This document shows positions 25,694 to 33,955 of a stretch of DNA of 64,000 bases, piece by piece (the first letter of the stretch is position 1; each line of letters opens with the position of its first letter). The position numbers and the translations under genes were made by a program. The DNA comes from Saccharothrix espanaensis DSM 44229 (GTDB taxonomy: Bacteria; Actinomycetota; Actinomycetes; Mycobacteriales; Pseudonocardiaceae), in contig NC_019673.1 in assembly GCF_000328705.1 (NCBI RefSeq), forward strand, positions 4,774,001 to 4,838,000, written 5' to 3'. Below the pieces are notes generated by a model. The model saw only the letters and a list, made by a program, of their open reading frames with translations. It searched no databases and had not been told where the DNA came from.

Positions 25694-26875
25694 ATGGCGA
25701 TCGACATCTGGTGGCGGATCGGGATGGCGGGCGACCCGAGTTCGCTGCGCACCGCGCACCGCCAGTCCCGGGGCGACTGGGCCCCACCCGGACCGGACAG
25801 CATCACGCCGGGCCTGCGCGACGGCGAACCGGACGGCTACGGCCTGCTCGACTACCTGGTGCAGACCGCGCGGGCGGCGGAGGGCCTCGGGTTCCACGGC
25901 GGGCTGCTGCCCTCGTTCCCCGGCACCGACGACCCGTGGGCCGTGGCCTCCGCGCTGGCCCGGGAGACCAAGACCTACAAGTTCATGGTCGCCTTCCAGC
26001 CCGGGTTCCTCAACCCGGTGCAGGCCGCGCGGATGACCGCGAGCCTGCACCGCGCCACCGGCGGTCGGGTCACCTACAACATCATCACCGGTGGCGGCGG
26101 GCCGCCGCAGCTGTGGTGGGGCGACAAGGTCGCGCACGACGACCGCTACGCCCGCACGTCGGAGTTCCTCGACGTGCTGCGCGGCGTGTGGGACGGCGGG
26201 CCGTTCGACTTCGACGGCCGGTTCTACCGGGTCGAGGGCGGCGGGCTGCCCGGCCCGCTGGCCGGGCTGACCTTCCCGGAGGTGTACTTCTCCGGCTCGT
26301 CGCCGGCCGCGATCGAGGCCGCCGGGCGTCACGCCGACTACTACCTGTCGTGGCTGGAGCCGGTCGAGGCGCTGCGGGCCAAGTTCGACGCGGTCCGCGC
26401 GCGCAGCCTGTCGCCCAAGTTCGCCGTGCGGGTGGACGTCCTGGCCCGGGAGACCGCCGAAGAAGCCTGGGCGGACATCGAGCGCGGCTGGCGGCACGTG
26501 CGGCCGGAAGCGGTGCGGGCGCAGCTCTCCCGCGACGGCGGCGACTCGTTCGGCGTGCGCCGGGCGGTGTCGTTCCAGCCGGAGTCGTTCACCGGGTTCC
26601 GCGATTTCGAGGTGGCCCCCAACGTGTTCGCCGGGCTGGCGCTGATGCGGCCGGGGCCGGCGTTCGGCCTGGTCGGCAGCTACGAGCAGGTCGCCGAGCG
26701 GCTCGACGAGCTGATCGACCTGGGCGTGGACTCGCTCATCCTGGCGGGCGGGCCGCACCTGGAGGAGGCCTACCGGGTCGCCGAGGGCGTGCTGCCGCTG
26801 CTGCGGGGCAGGCTGGGCGAGCCTGCCCCGCAGCACGAGCGCGGGCGCACCGAGCCGGTGACGTCGAGTGCGTAG
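25694..26875 (+). CDS. ssuD: FMNH2-dependent alkanesulfonate monooxygenase-like protein (SsuD)
   Basis: A 393-residue LLM monooxygenase close to SsuD in length. Typical segments are WAVASALARETKTYKFMVAF, VTYNIITGGGGP (the SsuD phosphate/FMN loop), HDDRYARTSEFLDVLRGVWD and LILAGGPHLEEAYRVAEGVL. It would convert a sulfonate to aldehyde and sulfite using reduced flavin. ATG 25694 follows the previous stop by 1 bp. A flavin reductase is not in the operon; the nitroreductase at 28785 may serve, which is speculation. Confidence 0.9.
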   Translation: MAIDIWWRIGMAGDPSSLRTAHRQSRGDWAPPGPDSITPGLRDGEPDGYGLLDYLVQTARAAEGLGFHGGLLPSFPGTDDPWAVASALARETKTYKFMVAFQPGFLNPVQAARMTASLHRATGGRVTYNIITGGGGPPQLWWGDKVAHDDRYARTSEFLDVLRGVWDGGPFDFDGRFYRVEGGGLPGPLAGLTFPEVYFSGSSPAAIEAAGRHADYYLSWLEPVEALRAKFDAVRARSLSPKFAVRVDVLARETAEEAWADIERGWRHVRPEAVRAQLSRDGGDSFGVRRAVSFQPESFTGFRDFEVAPNVFAGLALMRPGPAFGLVGSYEQVAERLDELIDLGVDSLILAGGPHLEEAYRVAEGVLPLLRGRLGEPAPQHERGRTEPVTSSA

Positions 26876-26902
26876 CGCCGGCACCGGCCGGGGAGACCGG
26901 TG

Positions 26903-27661
26903 ATGGCGACGAGCGCGGCCGCGCCGGGAGCGCAGGCCGTGCACCGGGCGCTCGGCGTGCTCCAGTGCTTCCGCCACAACGGCCCCGAGCTGGGTGTCAC
27001 CGACATCGCCAAGGCCATGGAACTGCCGATCAGCACCGCGCACCGGCTGGTGCTCGCGCTGGTCGCGGCCGGGTTCCTGGAGCGCGACCCGGACACCGCG
27101 CGGTACCGGCTCGGCACGACCGTCGCCGAGCTGGGCCAGCTGCACTACCTCCAGCACGGCCTGCACAAGCTGGAACCGGTGCTCGACCGGCTGGCCCGCA
27201 CCACCAAGGCCTCCGCCAGCATCTCGGTGCGCAGCGGGCACGACGCGCTGGTGCTGATCGGCGGCCTGGGCGGCGCGGAGCTCTCCGACGGCGTCCGTGC
27301 GCCGCTGCACACCACCGCCATGGGCAAGGTGCTGCTGGCGTGGGCACCGCCCGGCGAGGACGACCTCGACGCGTTGCCCGAGCTGGTCCGGCCGACCGAC
27401 CGGACCATCGGCAGCCGCGACGAGCTGCGCGGGGAGCTGGACCGCGTGCGCGCGGCCGGGTACGCGCTCAACAACGGGGAGAGCGAGGTCGGCGTCCGGT
27501 CGGTCGCGGTGCCGGTGCTCGACGCCGACGGCTTCAGCTACGCGGCGCTGACCCTGCGGGCCACCCCGGAACTGATCACCGACGACCGCGTCCGCTGGTT
27601 CGTCGACCAGGCGCTGGCCCGGGTGGACCGGGTCGCCGCGCTGCTGCTCCCCTCGCTCTGA
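26903..27661 (+). CDS. IclR-family transcriptional regulator
   Basis: A 252-residue regulator. Residues 10-75 are the winged helix (AVHRALGVLQCFRHNGPELG, STAHRLVLALVAAGFLERD). The C-terminal GAF-like IclR effector domain contains HTTAMGKVLLAW and AAGYALNNGESEVGVRSVAV, both hallmark segments. ATG 26903 has GGGGAGA about 6 bp upstream; the GTG three bases earlier is an alternative. As the last gene behind the monooxygenases it probably senses a sulfur compound and controls this operon. Confidence 0.92.
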   Translation: MATSAAAPGAQAVHRALGVLQCFRHNGPELGVTDIAKAMELPISTAHRLVLALVAAGFLERDPDTARYRLGTTVAELGQLHYLQHGLHKLEPVLDRLARTTKASASISVRSGHDALVLIGGLGGAELSDGVRAPLHTTAMGKVLLAWAPPGEDDLDALPELVRPTDRTIGSRDELRGELDRVRAAGYALNNGESEVGVRSVAVPVLDADGFSYAALTLRATPELITDDRVRWFVDQALARVDRVAALLLPSL

Positions 27662-27678
27662 CCCCTCTTCCGCTTGTC

Positions 27679-27700
27679 ACCCGGCGCGCGTGCGCCGGGT
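27679..27700 (+). terminator. Hairpin terminator after IclR gene
   Basis: ACCCGGCGC (27679-27687), a 4-base loop and GCGCCGGGT (27692-27700) make a perfect 9-bp stem 18 bp after the IclR stop. It separates the organosulfur operon from the signal-less binding protein. Confidence 0.75.
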
Positions 27701-27728
27701 GTCCACCGCACTCTCACGGAGGTCCGCG

Positions 27729-28670
27729 ATGACCGTTCGGGTGGGATTCTTCCCGCACAACAACTCGCTGTTCGTGCTGCGGCACAACGGCATCCTGGAG
27801 CGCAGGCTGCCCGATGTCAGCTGGGTCGACCTGCGCGCGCTCCCGCAGGGCGAGCGGCCCGACCCGCGCTCGGGCCTGCCGACCGTGCACAGCGACCAGT
27901 TGTTCGCCGAGGGCGGCTACGACGTGATCGGCACCGGCTTCACCCCGCCGATCACCGCGCTGGGCGCCGGCCACGACGTCGTCTACCTCGGCGTCTCCGG
28001 GCCGCGCACGGAGAACGGCCGGATCGTGGTGCGCGCCGACTCGCCGATCCGGGAGGTCGCCGACCTGCGCGGCCACCGGGTCGGCATCGCGCACGGCTCG
28101 TGGCAGACCACCCTGCTGCTGTTCGCCCTGGACGAGGCCCGGCTGTCCTGGGCCGACGTCGAGCCCGTCGACACCGGGGCGGACGCGGCGCGGCTGTTCC
28201 TCGACGGCGAGATCGACGCGTGGACCGGCTCCTACCCCGACCTGGACCGGGTGGAGGCGCAGACCGGGCTGCGCACCCTGGTCGCGACCGAGGGCCTGTT
28301 CAGCCACCCGTCGCTGTGGTTCACCAGCCGCGAGTTCGCCGAGAACAACCGGGACGAGGTGGCGGCGATCGTGGAGTCGTTGCAGGAGTCCGACCGGTGG
28401 ATCACCGAGAACCCCCGGGCCGCGGCGCAGTACTTCGTGGACGACGCGGCGGCGCGGGGCGTGGACGCCGACCTCGACTCGTGGGAGCGCGCGCTGCGCA
28501 CCCGGCCGTTCGGGGTGAACCCGGTGGACGAGAAGTTCCTGGACGAGCAGCAGCGGGCCGCCGACCTGCTGGCCGCCAACGGTCTGCTCCCGCGCACGGT
28601 GAACGTCCGGCACGCGGTGCTGCCGTGGGTGAACGACCTGGTCGCCGGCACGCTCGCGGCCCGCGCCTGA
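27729..28670 (+). CDS. Cytosolic SsuA-fold binding protein without signal peptide
   Basis: A 313-residue protein of the NMT1/SsuA fold (GVSGPRTENGRIVVRADSPI, REVADLRGHRVGIAHGSWQT). It begins directly with the first strand (MTVRVGFFPHNNSLFVLRH) and lacks a signal peptide or lipobox. The position of the DszB cysteine is not occupied by Cys (FPHNNSLF), so it does not look like a desulfinase. It could be a sensor or another C-S cleaving enzyme. ATG 27729 has GGAGG 6 bp upstream. It is transcribed separately after a terminator and followed by another terminator. Confidence 0.8.
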   Translation: MTVRVGFFPHNNSLFVLRHNGILERRLPDVSWVDLRALPQGERPDPRSGLPTVHSDQLFAEGGYDVIGTGFTPPITALGAGHDVVYLGVSGPRTENGRIVVRADSPIREVADLRGHRVGIAHGSWQTTLLLFALDEARLSWADVEPVDTGADAARLFLDGEIDAWTGSYPDLDRVEAQTGLRTLVATEGLFSHPSLWFTSREFAENNRDEVAAIVESLQESDRWITENPRAAAQYFVDDAAARGVDADLDSWERALRTRPFGVNPVDEKFLDEQQRAADLLAANGLLPRTVNVRHAVLPWVNDLVAGTLAARA

Positions 28671-28677
28671 CCGCGCC

Positions 28678-28712
28678 GGTCCCGGCGTCGGTGGTGCGCC
28701 GACGCCGGGACC
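28678..28712 (+). terminator. Strong hairpin terminator
   Basis: GGTCCCGGCGTCGG (28678-28691) pairs perfectly with CCGACGCCGGGACC (28699-28712) over 14 bp with a 7-base loop, 8 bp after the stop of the signal-less binding protein. Confidence 0.85.
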
Positions 28713-28784
28713 CGTCGTCCGCTCGCCGGCGACCGGCGTCCGGGGCTAGCGTGGGGTCCCTGGGTGGCGGCGAACGGGGGGCTC

Positions 28785-29369
28785 GTGGATTTCCAGGACG
28801 TGGTGCGGCGCAGGCGGATGGTGCGCAAGTTCACCGAGGAGCCGGTGTCCGAGGAGAGCCTGCGGCGGATCCTGCGCAACGCGACGCGCGGGCCGTCCGC
28901 CGGGTTCGCCCAGGGCCAGGCGTTCCTGGTGCTGCGCGGGCCGGAACTGGCCCGGTTCTACGACCGGATCACGCTGCTGACCTCGCCGTCGGTCACGTCC
29001 GCGCCGGTGGTCGTGATCCCGTTCGCGGTGAAGAACGCCTACCTCGACCGGTACGAGGAGCCGGACAAGGGCTGGACCGACCGCTCCGAACAGCGGTGGC
29101 CGATCCCGTTCTGGTACGTCGACACCGGCATGGCGGCGCTGCTCGTCCTGCAGACCGCGGTGGCCGAAGGGCTGGGCGCGGTGTACTTCGGGTTCGCCGC
29201 CGAGGACTTCGCCACCCTCCGCGCCGAGTTCGGCGTGCCGGCCGACCACGAGCCGATCGGGGCCATCGCGATCGGCCACGACGCCGACGAGCCGATCTCC
29301 GAGGGAGCCTCCCCGCGCACCCGCGACCGCCGGCCGTTCGAGGAGGTCGTGCACTTCGGGCACTGGTAG
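28785..29369 (+). CDS. Nitroreductase-family oxidoreductase
   Basis: A 194-residue FMN-binding nitroreductase fold. RRRMVRKFTEEPVSEESLRR is the phosphate-contacting start of the family, ATRGPSAGFAQGQAFLVLRG the first substrate loop, and AEGLGAVYFGFAAEDF the FMN-binding segment near the C-terminus. GTG 28785 is preceded by a GGGGGG stretch and is more probable than GTG 28764. Monocistronic, after the terminator. It may use NAD(P)H to reduce flavin or nitro groups; a link to the monooxygenases is only positional. Confidence 0.85.
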   Translation: MDFQDVVRRRRMVRKFTEEPVSEESLRRILRNATRGPSAGFAQGQAFLVLRGPELARFYDRITLLTSPSVTSAPVVVIPFAVKNAYLDRYEEPDKGWTDRSEQRWPIPFWYVDTGMAALLVLQTAVAEGLGAVYFGFAAEDFATLRAEFGVPADHEPIGAIAIGHDADEPISEGASPRTRDRRPFEEVVHFGHW

Positions 29370-29461
29370 CCCTCCCGCGCGACGACGCGGTCCGGCACGC
29401 CCGCCGCTGGAACGGTGTCGGGTCCTTCGGGGGTCCGCCGCCGGCGCGGAGGGGCCGGTGG

Positions 29462-30075
29462 TCAGCCGCCGTGGTCGCGGAGGATCTCGCGGCGCTGGCG
29501 GTCGGTCCAGTGGAAGCGGACCGAGGCCAGGGTGTCGTCGGCGGCGAGGCCGAACACGACCGCGTCACCCCGGTGCGTCACGGGTTCGCGGTCGCCGATG
29601 CGGATGTCGAACGCGTCCGGGTAGGCGGTGAAGGCCAGGGCGCGGTCGTCGCCGAGCGCCAACTGCGGGCCCAGGGCGGCCAGGTCGCAGACCGGCAGGA
29701 CGTCGTCCGGCGGCGTCCCCGGGCAGGGCGCGTTCCCTGCGCTCTCGGCGATCGCGGTCACCGAGATGGCCGCGAGCTCGACCAGCACCCCGGACGAGCG
29801 GTCGAACTTCAGCTCCAGGTGGGCGTTCATGCCGCCGCCCACCTGGTAGTAGGCGGGGGCGTCGGTCATCCGGCGGTAGCCGGGCCAGGTCAGCGTGAAC
29901 GGCACGTATACGTCCAGCTCGACGTCCGGAGCGCCCGAACCCGGCGCGAAGCCGGAGACCTTCAGCACCGACGACCACCGCGGCTGTCGACCTCGACCAG
30001 CGAGACCCCGCTCATCACCACTCCCGTCCGGTCGAACCGGGCGACCCGGAGATCACCACCGAAGACGTCGGCCAC
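29462..30075 (-). pseudogene. Hypothetical protein gene split by a likely frameshift
   Basis: The reverse strand from GTG 30075 reads ADVFGGDLRVARFDRTGVVM and SGVSLVEVDSRG and then stops near 29962. A second frame, overlapping it, continues with WSSVLKVSGFAPGSGAPDVE to the stop at 29462 (169 residues from GTG 29968). The two halves read like one protein of about 205 residues broken near GACAGCCGCGGTGG (around 29985). Either the gene is damaged, the sequence has an indel, or the second half is expressed alone. The downstream half has a beta-rich look (TAYPDAFDIRIGDREP). I do not recognise the family. Confidence 0.5.
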
Positions 30076-30296
30076 CCGCCGACTGTAGTACCGACCGGCG
30101 TGCGGGGTGGCCGGGGCGGTCGCGCCCGGTGCGACCGGCCGGTCCGCCGGTGCGCTAAAGTCGAAGCCCGGCAAGGAGTTCGGGATCGGACCTGGACCAC
30201 CGCCGGCACTCCTGGGAGCACCTGCCACCGCTCCCCCACCCCCAGCTTCCCGCGCCCGCCGGCGCGCCCTGTCGCGACCGGTCGAAAGGGATCCCC

Positions 30297-31292
30297 GTGA
30301 CCATCTACTCCCAGCACCCCAGCCGCGGCAAGATCCAGGTGCTCGCCACCTACCGCAGTCCCGGGGGCGTCGTCTCGGCGACCGTGACCAGCCTCGACGA
30401 CACCACGCTGGCGACGCCGATCGTCGACGCGCTCAACCGGATCTCCGCCTGCGCCACCGTGCCGGTCGGCGTGCACGACAACCGCGACGGCCGGTTCGAG
30501 CACTACCCGTCCGACCACCTGGCCGCGCTCACCGAACCGGGCGTCCGCCGCGACCTGCTCACCGGCGCCCACAGCCTCTGGTACGAGTACGTCAAGGCGC
30601 TCCTGCACGACTCCCTGCTCTACCTGGACGAGTGCACCGACCACGTGCCCGACCCGGTGCGGCTGGCGATCAACGCCGAGCTCGAAGCGGAGGCGCGCGG
30701 GCTGCGCGAGGCCGTGGCCGAGTTCACCGAGGGGATCGAGCCGTTCGCGGCGCCGAACCGGCGGGTCTGGGACTTCGAGGCCCCGTTCGTGTCGTTCGGC
30801 GACGTCGACGGGCTCGGCGGCGAGGCCCGCCGGCGGCTGGACGACGCCGAGCGCGACCTGCACGTCGACCAGGTCCGCAACTCCGCCGCCGACCTGCGGC
30901 TGCTGCTGGACGCCTACACCCGCTGCGACAACGACGAGGCCCGGCTGCTGGTCGAGGAGTTCTCGATCACCGACGACCCGTTCGACGAGGGCCCGGACCG
31001 CTTGTTCCTCGCCGTGGAGGCACCGCTGCCCGGCGGCGCGCACGGCCGCGCGGACTGGGGCGTCGAGGTCTGCCGGTGGGTGGCCGACGACCCGGAGGAC
31101 GAGGACAGCGGCGCGACCGGGGAACCCGTCCTGCGCTGCGGTCGGACCACGCCGCCGTCCGCGGCGGAGCTGGCCGAACTGCTCGACGGCAGCGGCGGCA
31201 GCACGCGGCGGCTGGCCGAGTGGGCGGGGACGCCCGTCGGCGAGGCGCTCCCGGGCACGGCGTTCGTGGTGACGAAGCGGTACGAGGTCTGA
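30297..31292 (+). CDS. Hypothetical protein of 331 residues
   Basis: A cytosolic acidic protein without signal peptide or membrane segment. It has a mixed N-terminal domain (MTIYSQHPSRGKIQVLATYR) and a helical middle (INAELEAEARGLREAVAEFT). The C-terminal part (CRWVADDPEDEDSGATGEPV) is strongly acidic. GTG 30297 has AAAGGGA 5 bp upstream, which decides the start. No family is recognised. It stands alone between the frameshifted gene and the aldehyde dehydrogenase. Confidence 0.75.
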   Translation: MTIYSQHPSRGKIQVLATYRSPGGVVSATVTSLDDTTLATPIVDALNRISACATVPVGVHDNRDGRFEHYPSDHLAALTEPGVRRDLLTGAHSLWYEYVKALLHDSLLYLDECTDHVPDPVRLAINAELEAEARGLREAVAEFTEGIEPFAAPNRRVWDFEAPFVSFGDVDGLGGEARRRLDDAERDLHVDQVRNSAADLRLLLDAYTRCDNDEARLLVEEFSITDDPFDEGPDRLFLAVEAPLPGGAHGRADWGVEVCRWVADDPEDEDSGATGEPVLRCGRTTPPSAAELAELLDGSGGSTRRLAEWAGTPVGEALPGTAFVVTKRYEV

Positions 31293-31361
31293 CACCCCGT
31301 GACCGGTCCGCGGATCCGGTCCACGTCGGCGGGCCCGGCGGCCGGCGTTGGTCGTGGTGGC

Positions 31362-31436
31362 GGCCACGTCACCGGTCGGCCACGTCACCAGTCGGCTGTG
31401 ACGGGGTCGGCTATGACGGGAGTCGGCCGTGAAGGC
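31362..31436. repeat. Degenerate tandem repeat, unit 15-16 bp
   Basis: Units begin GGCCACGTCACCGGTC, GGCCACGTCACCAGTC, GGCTGTGACGGGGTC, GGCTATGACGGGAGTC and GGCCGTGAAGG. The array lies in the 248-bp gap before the aldehyde dehydrogenase. Confidence 0.7.
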
Positions 31437-31540
31437 GTGCGCGCAGGGCCAAATGGCGGACGCGTTGGCACAAGTGCGGCGGGGCCTGCGGTCCGTATGC
31501 TGGCCGACCAACCCCTGCTGTGGTCCGGAGGCGCTGAACC

Positions 31541-33001
31541 ATGACCATCCACCGTGACCTGCTGATCGCCGGCTCCGACGTGCCCGCGACGTCAGGCCGC
31601 ACCGTCGAGGACGTCAACCCGTACACCGGCGAGGTCTACGCGACCGTCGCCGCCGCCGGCCCCGCGGACGTGACGGCCGCGGTGGCCGCCGCCGACGCCG
31701 CGTTCGCCGAGTGGGCGGCGGTCCGGCCGTTCGCCCGGCGCAAGATCCTGCTCGACGCCGCCGACCTGCTGGACTCCCGCGCCGAGCAGGCCGTGGAGCT
31801 GATGGCGGGCGAGGCCGGCGGCACCCGCCGGTGGGCGATGTTCAACGTCTTCCTGGCCGCCAACATCCTGCGCGAGGCCGCCGCGTCGGTCACCGCGCCG
31901 CTGGGCGAGGTGCTCTCCGCGCAGGAGCCCGGCGCGCTCGGGCTGGCCGTGCGGGAGCCGGTGGGCGTGGTGGCGGCGTTCGCGCCGTGGAACGCGCCGC
32001 TGATCCTGGGCGTCCGGGCGTTCGCCGCGCCGATCGCGGCCGGCAACACGGTCGTGCTCAAGCCCAGCGAGGAGGCACCGCTGGCGTCCGGGCTGTTCCT
32101 GGGCGACGTGCTGCGCGACGCCGGGCTGCCCGCCGGGGTGCTCAACGTGGTCACCAACGACCCGGCGGACGCCGCCGAGGTCGCCGAGGCGCTGATCGCC
32201 GACCCCCGGGTGCGGGTGGTCAACTTCACCGGCTCCACCGGCGTCGGCCGGATCATCGGCACGCACGCGGCCCGCCACCTCAAGCCCGCCGTGCTGGAAC
32301 TGGGCGGCAAGAACGCCATCATCGTGCTGGACGACGCCGACCTGGGGCACGCGGTCGACGCGGCGGTGTTCGGGGTGTTCATGAACTCCGGCCAGATCTG
32401 CATGTCCGGCGACCGGGTGCTGGTGCACGAGCGGATCGCGGCGGAGTTCACCGAGCGGTTCGTGGCGAAGATCGCCTCGCTGCCGCACGGCGACCCGACC
32501 GACCCGGCGACGGTGGTCGGCCCGCTGGTCAACACCGGGTCGGCGACGCGGGTCGCGGCGCTCGTGCGGGACGCCCGGGACAAGGGCGCGACCGTGCTGA
32601 CCGGCGGCGAGGAGCCCGTCGGCGCGCTGCACCGGGCGACCGTGCTGACCGGGGTCACCGCCGACATGGACCTGAACTACGGCGAGGCGTTCGGGCCGGT
32701 GTGCGTGCTGGAGACGTTCGCGTCCGACGACGAGGCCGTGGCCCGCGCCAACGACACCGAGCACGGCCTCACCTGCGGGATCCTCACCGAGAACGGCACC
32801 CGGGGGCTGTCCCTGGCCCGCCGGGTGAAGACGGGGATCGTGCACGTCAACGACCAGTCGGTGGGCGACGAGCCGCAGGCCCCGTTCGGCGGGGTGAAGT
32901 CCAGCGGCTACGGGCGGTTCGGCGGCCGGTGGGGCGTCGAGGCGTTCACCACGACCCGCTGGATCACCTTGGCGACCGAGCACGCGCACTACCCGTTCTG
33001 A
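31541..33001 (+). CDS. Aldehyde dehydrogenase (benzaldehyde/vanillin-type)
   Basis: A 486-residue NAD(P)-dependent aldehyde dehydrogenase. The catalytic residues are present: Asn151 (APWNAPL), Glu253 (LELGGKN) and Cys287 (GQICMS). The cofactor-binding NFTGSTGVGR and the C-terminal PFGGVKSSGYGRFGG are standard. GQICMSGDRVLV and the overall segment pattern resemble salicylaldehyde, vanillin and benzaldehyde dehydrogenases. It oxidises an aldehyde to the acid. GGAGG lies upstream of ATG 31541. Monocistronic, with a hairpin after the stop. Substrate unknown. Confidence 0.93.
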   Translation: MTIHRDLLIAGSDVPATSGRTVEDVNPYTGEVYATVAAAGPADVTAAVAAADAAFAEWAAVRPFARRKILLDAADLLDSRAEQAVELMAGEAGGTRRWAMFNVFLAANILREAAASVTAPLGEVLSAQEPGALGLAVREPVGVVAAFAPWNAPLILGVRAFAAPIAAGNTVVLKPSEEAPLASGLFLGDVLRDAGLPAGVLNVVTNDPADAAEVAEALIADPRVRVVNFTGSTGVGRIIGTHAARHLKPAVLELGGKNAIIVLDDADLGHAVDAAVFGVFMNSGQICMSGDRVLVHERIAAEFTERFVAKIASLPHGDPTDPATVVGPLVNTGSATRVAALVRDARDKGATVLTGGEEPVGALHRATVLTGVTADMDLNYGEAFGPVCVLETFASDDEAVARANDTEHGLTCGILTENGTRGLSLARRVKTGIVHVNDQSVGDEPQAPFGGVKSSGYGRFGGRWGVEAFTTTRWITLATEHAHYPF

Positions 33002-33018
33002 TCCCGGGCGCACGACAG

Positions 33019-33048
33019 GCGGGCCGTTCGCTTCGGCGGGCGGCCCGC
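33019..33048 (+). terminator. Hairpin after aldehyde dehydrogenase
   Basis: GCGGGCCG (33019-33026) and CGGCCCGC (33041-33048) give a perfect 8-bp stem with a 14-base loop, beginning 17 bp after the stop codon. Confidence 0.6.
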
Positions 33049-33288
33049 ACGCATGTCCACCGATCGCGCAGTTCGCCGCAGAACTCGCTGGAGCAGGATT
33101 CCGGGCCGGCCTGGGCGCGCTGAGCGCCGCCAATGCAGATCTCGGTGCGCCGGCCCAGCACTGCGACACGATCCCCCGCCCTTCGGCGACCCGCGGCCGA
33201 ACCGGCCGGCGGGCTATTCGGCCCTGTGACGGGCCGCCGACGCGTGGCGAAGAACTTCGGCCCGACCCCTGTGGTGTCGTGCTACGGT

Positions 33289-33318
33289 TTCACGTGTAAG
33301 GAAATTCTGACACGTGAA
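33289..33318. promoter_or_regulatory. ArsR-operon operator
   Basis: TTCACGTGT (33289-33297) and ACACGTGAA (33310-33318) are perfect 9-bp inverted arms around a 12-bp spacer, 14 bp upstream of the ATG of the ArsR-type regulator. Size and location suit autorepression by the regulator; TTCACGTGT is A/T-richer than its surroundings. Confidence 0.75.
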
Positions 33319-33332
33319 GGGATACCCTGAAC

Positions 33333-33671
33333 ATGACGCGGCCGACCGGTGACGACCTGGTCGAGGTCCTGGCCGCCCTCGCCAACCCGCTGCGGCTGCG
33401 GATCGTCGCGACGCTCGCCGGCGGCCGGGACTACGTCAGCCACCTGGCCCGCGAGATCGGCATCAGCCGCCCCCTGCTGCACATGCACCTCCAGCGACTG
33501 GAGGCGGCCGGCCTGGTGGTCGGCACGCTCGAACTGTCCGCGGACGGCAAAGCCATGAAGTACTACGAGGTCGCCGAGTTCGACGTGCGCCTCACCGCCT
33601 CGACCCTCGCCGAGGCGGCCCAGACCCTCACCGACCCCGAGAAGGGTCCCGGACGCAAGGAGCGTTCCTGA
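33333..33671 (+). CDS. ArsR-type winged-helix regulator
   Basis: A 112-residue regulator. The winged helix occupies residues 8-85 (EVLAALANPLRLRIVATLAG, then HLAREIGISRPLLHMHLQRL and EAAGLVV). No metal-binding CxC motif of classical ArsR is seen, so the signal is probably not arsenic. ATG 33333 follows AAGGGA by 10 bp. It starts a three-gene operon; its stop overlaps the next start by 1 bp. Confidence 0.85.
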   Translation: MTRPTGDDLVEVLAALANPLRLRIVATLAGGRDYVSHLAREIGISRPLLHMHLQRLEAAGLVVGTLELSADGKAMKYYEVAEFDVRLTASTLAEAAQTLTDPEKGPGRKERS

Positions 33672-33955
33672 TGCACCTCAGCGCGGAGGGGCCCACGACG
33701 TGGCCCGACGCGGCCCTCACCATCGGACTGCTGTTCCTGGCCGTGGTCACCGTCCTGTACCTGTTCCAGAGCCTGCTCGACATCCGCAAGACCAAGATCA
33801 GGGCCGACCAGGAGGAGCAGCTCAGACAGCTCGTCGGCCGCTACGAGCAGCTTGCCGAGAAGACCCTCGACGCCCAGCAGCGCACCGCCGCCGACGTGGC
33901 CGAGCTGCGCACCCGGACGGCGTCGATCGAGCAGATCCTGCGGACCGTCGAGTGA
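33671..33955 (+). CDS. Small membrane protein with coiled-coil tail
   Basis: A 94-residue protein with one transmembrane helix near residues 15-36 (ALTIGLLFLAVVTVLYLFQS) and a charged helical tail (RADQEEQLRQLVGRYEQLAE and further) with heptad-like spacing. ATG 33671 overlaps the ArsR stop, and the 3' end overlaps the oxidoreductase start. It may place a partner at the membrane; function unknown. Confidence 0.75.
   Translation: MHLSAEGPTTWPDAALTIGLLFLAVVTVLYLFQSLLDIRKTKIRADQEEQLRQLVGRYEQLAEKTLDAQQRTAADVAELRTRTASIEQILRTVE

Larger units (their letters stand above)
33002..33332. other. Gap between aldehyde dehydrogenase and ArsR operon
   Basis: About 331 bp. It contains the 33019-33048 hairpin and the ArsR operator at 33289-33318. 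Between them the plus strand reads IAQFAAELAGAGFRAGLGAL and further codon-biased sequence, which may be a lost coding fragment, but there is no start and no recognisable family. Confidence 0.35.

Noticed and set aside
30107-31432. Long plus-strand frame overlapping the 331-residue protein
   Set aside because: It is the shifted frame of the real gene and is extremely Arg-rich.
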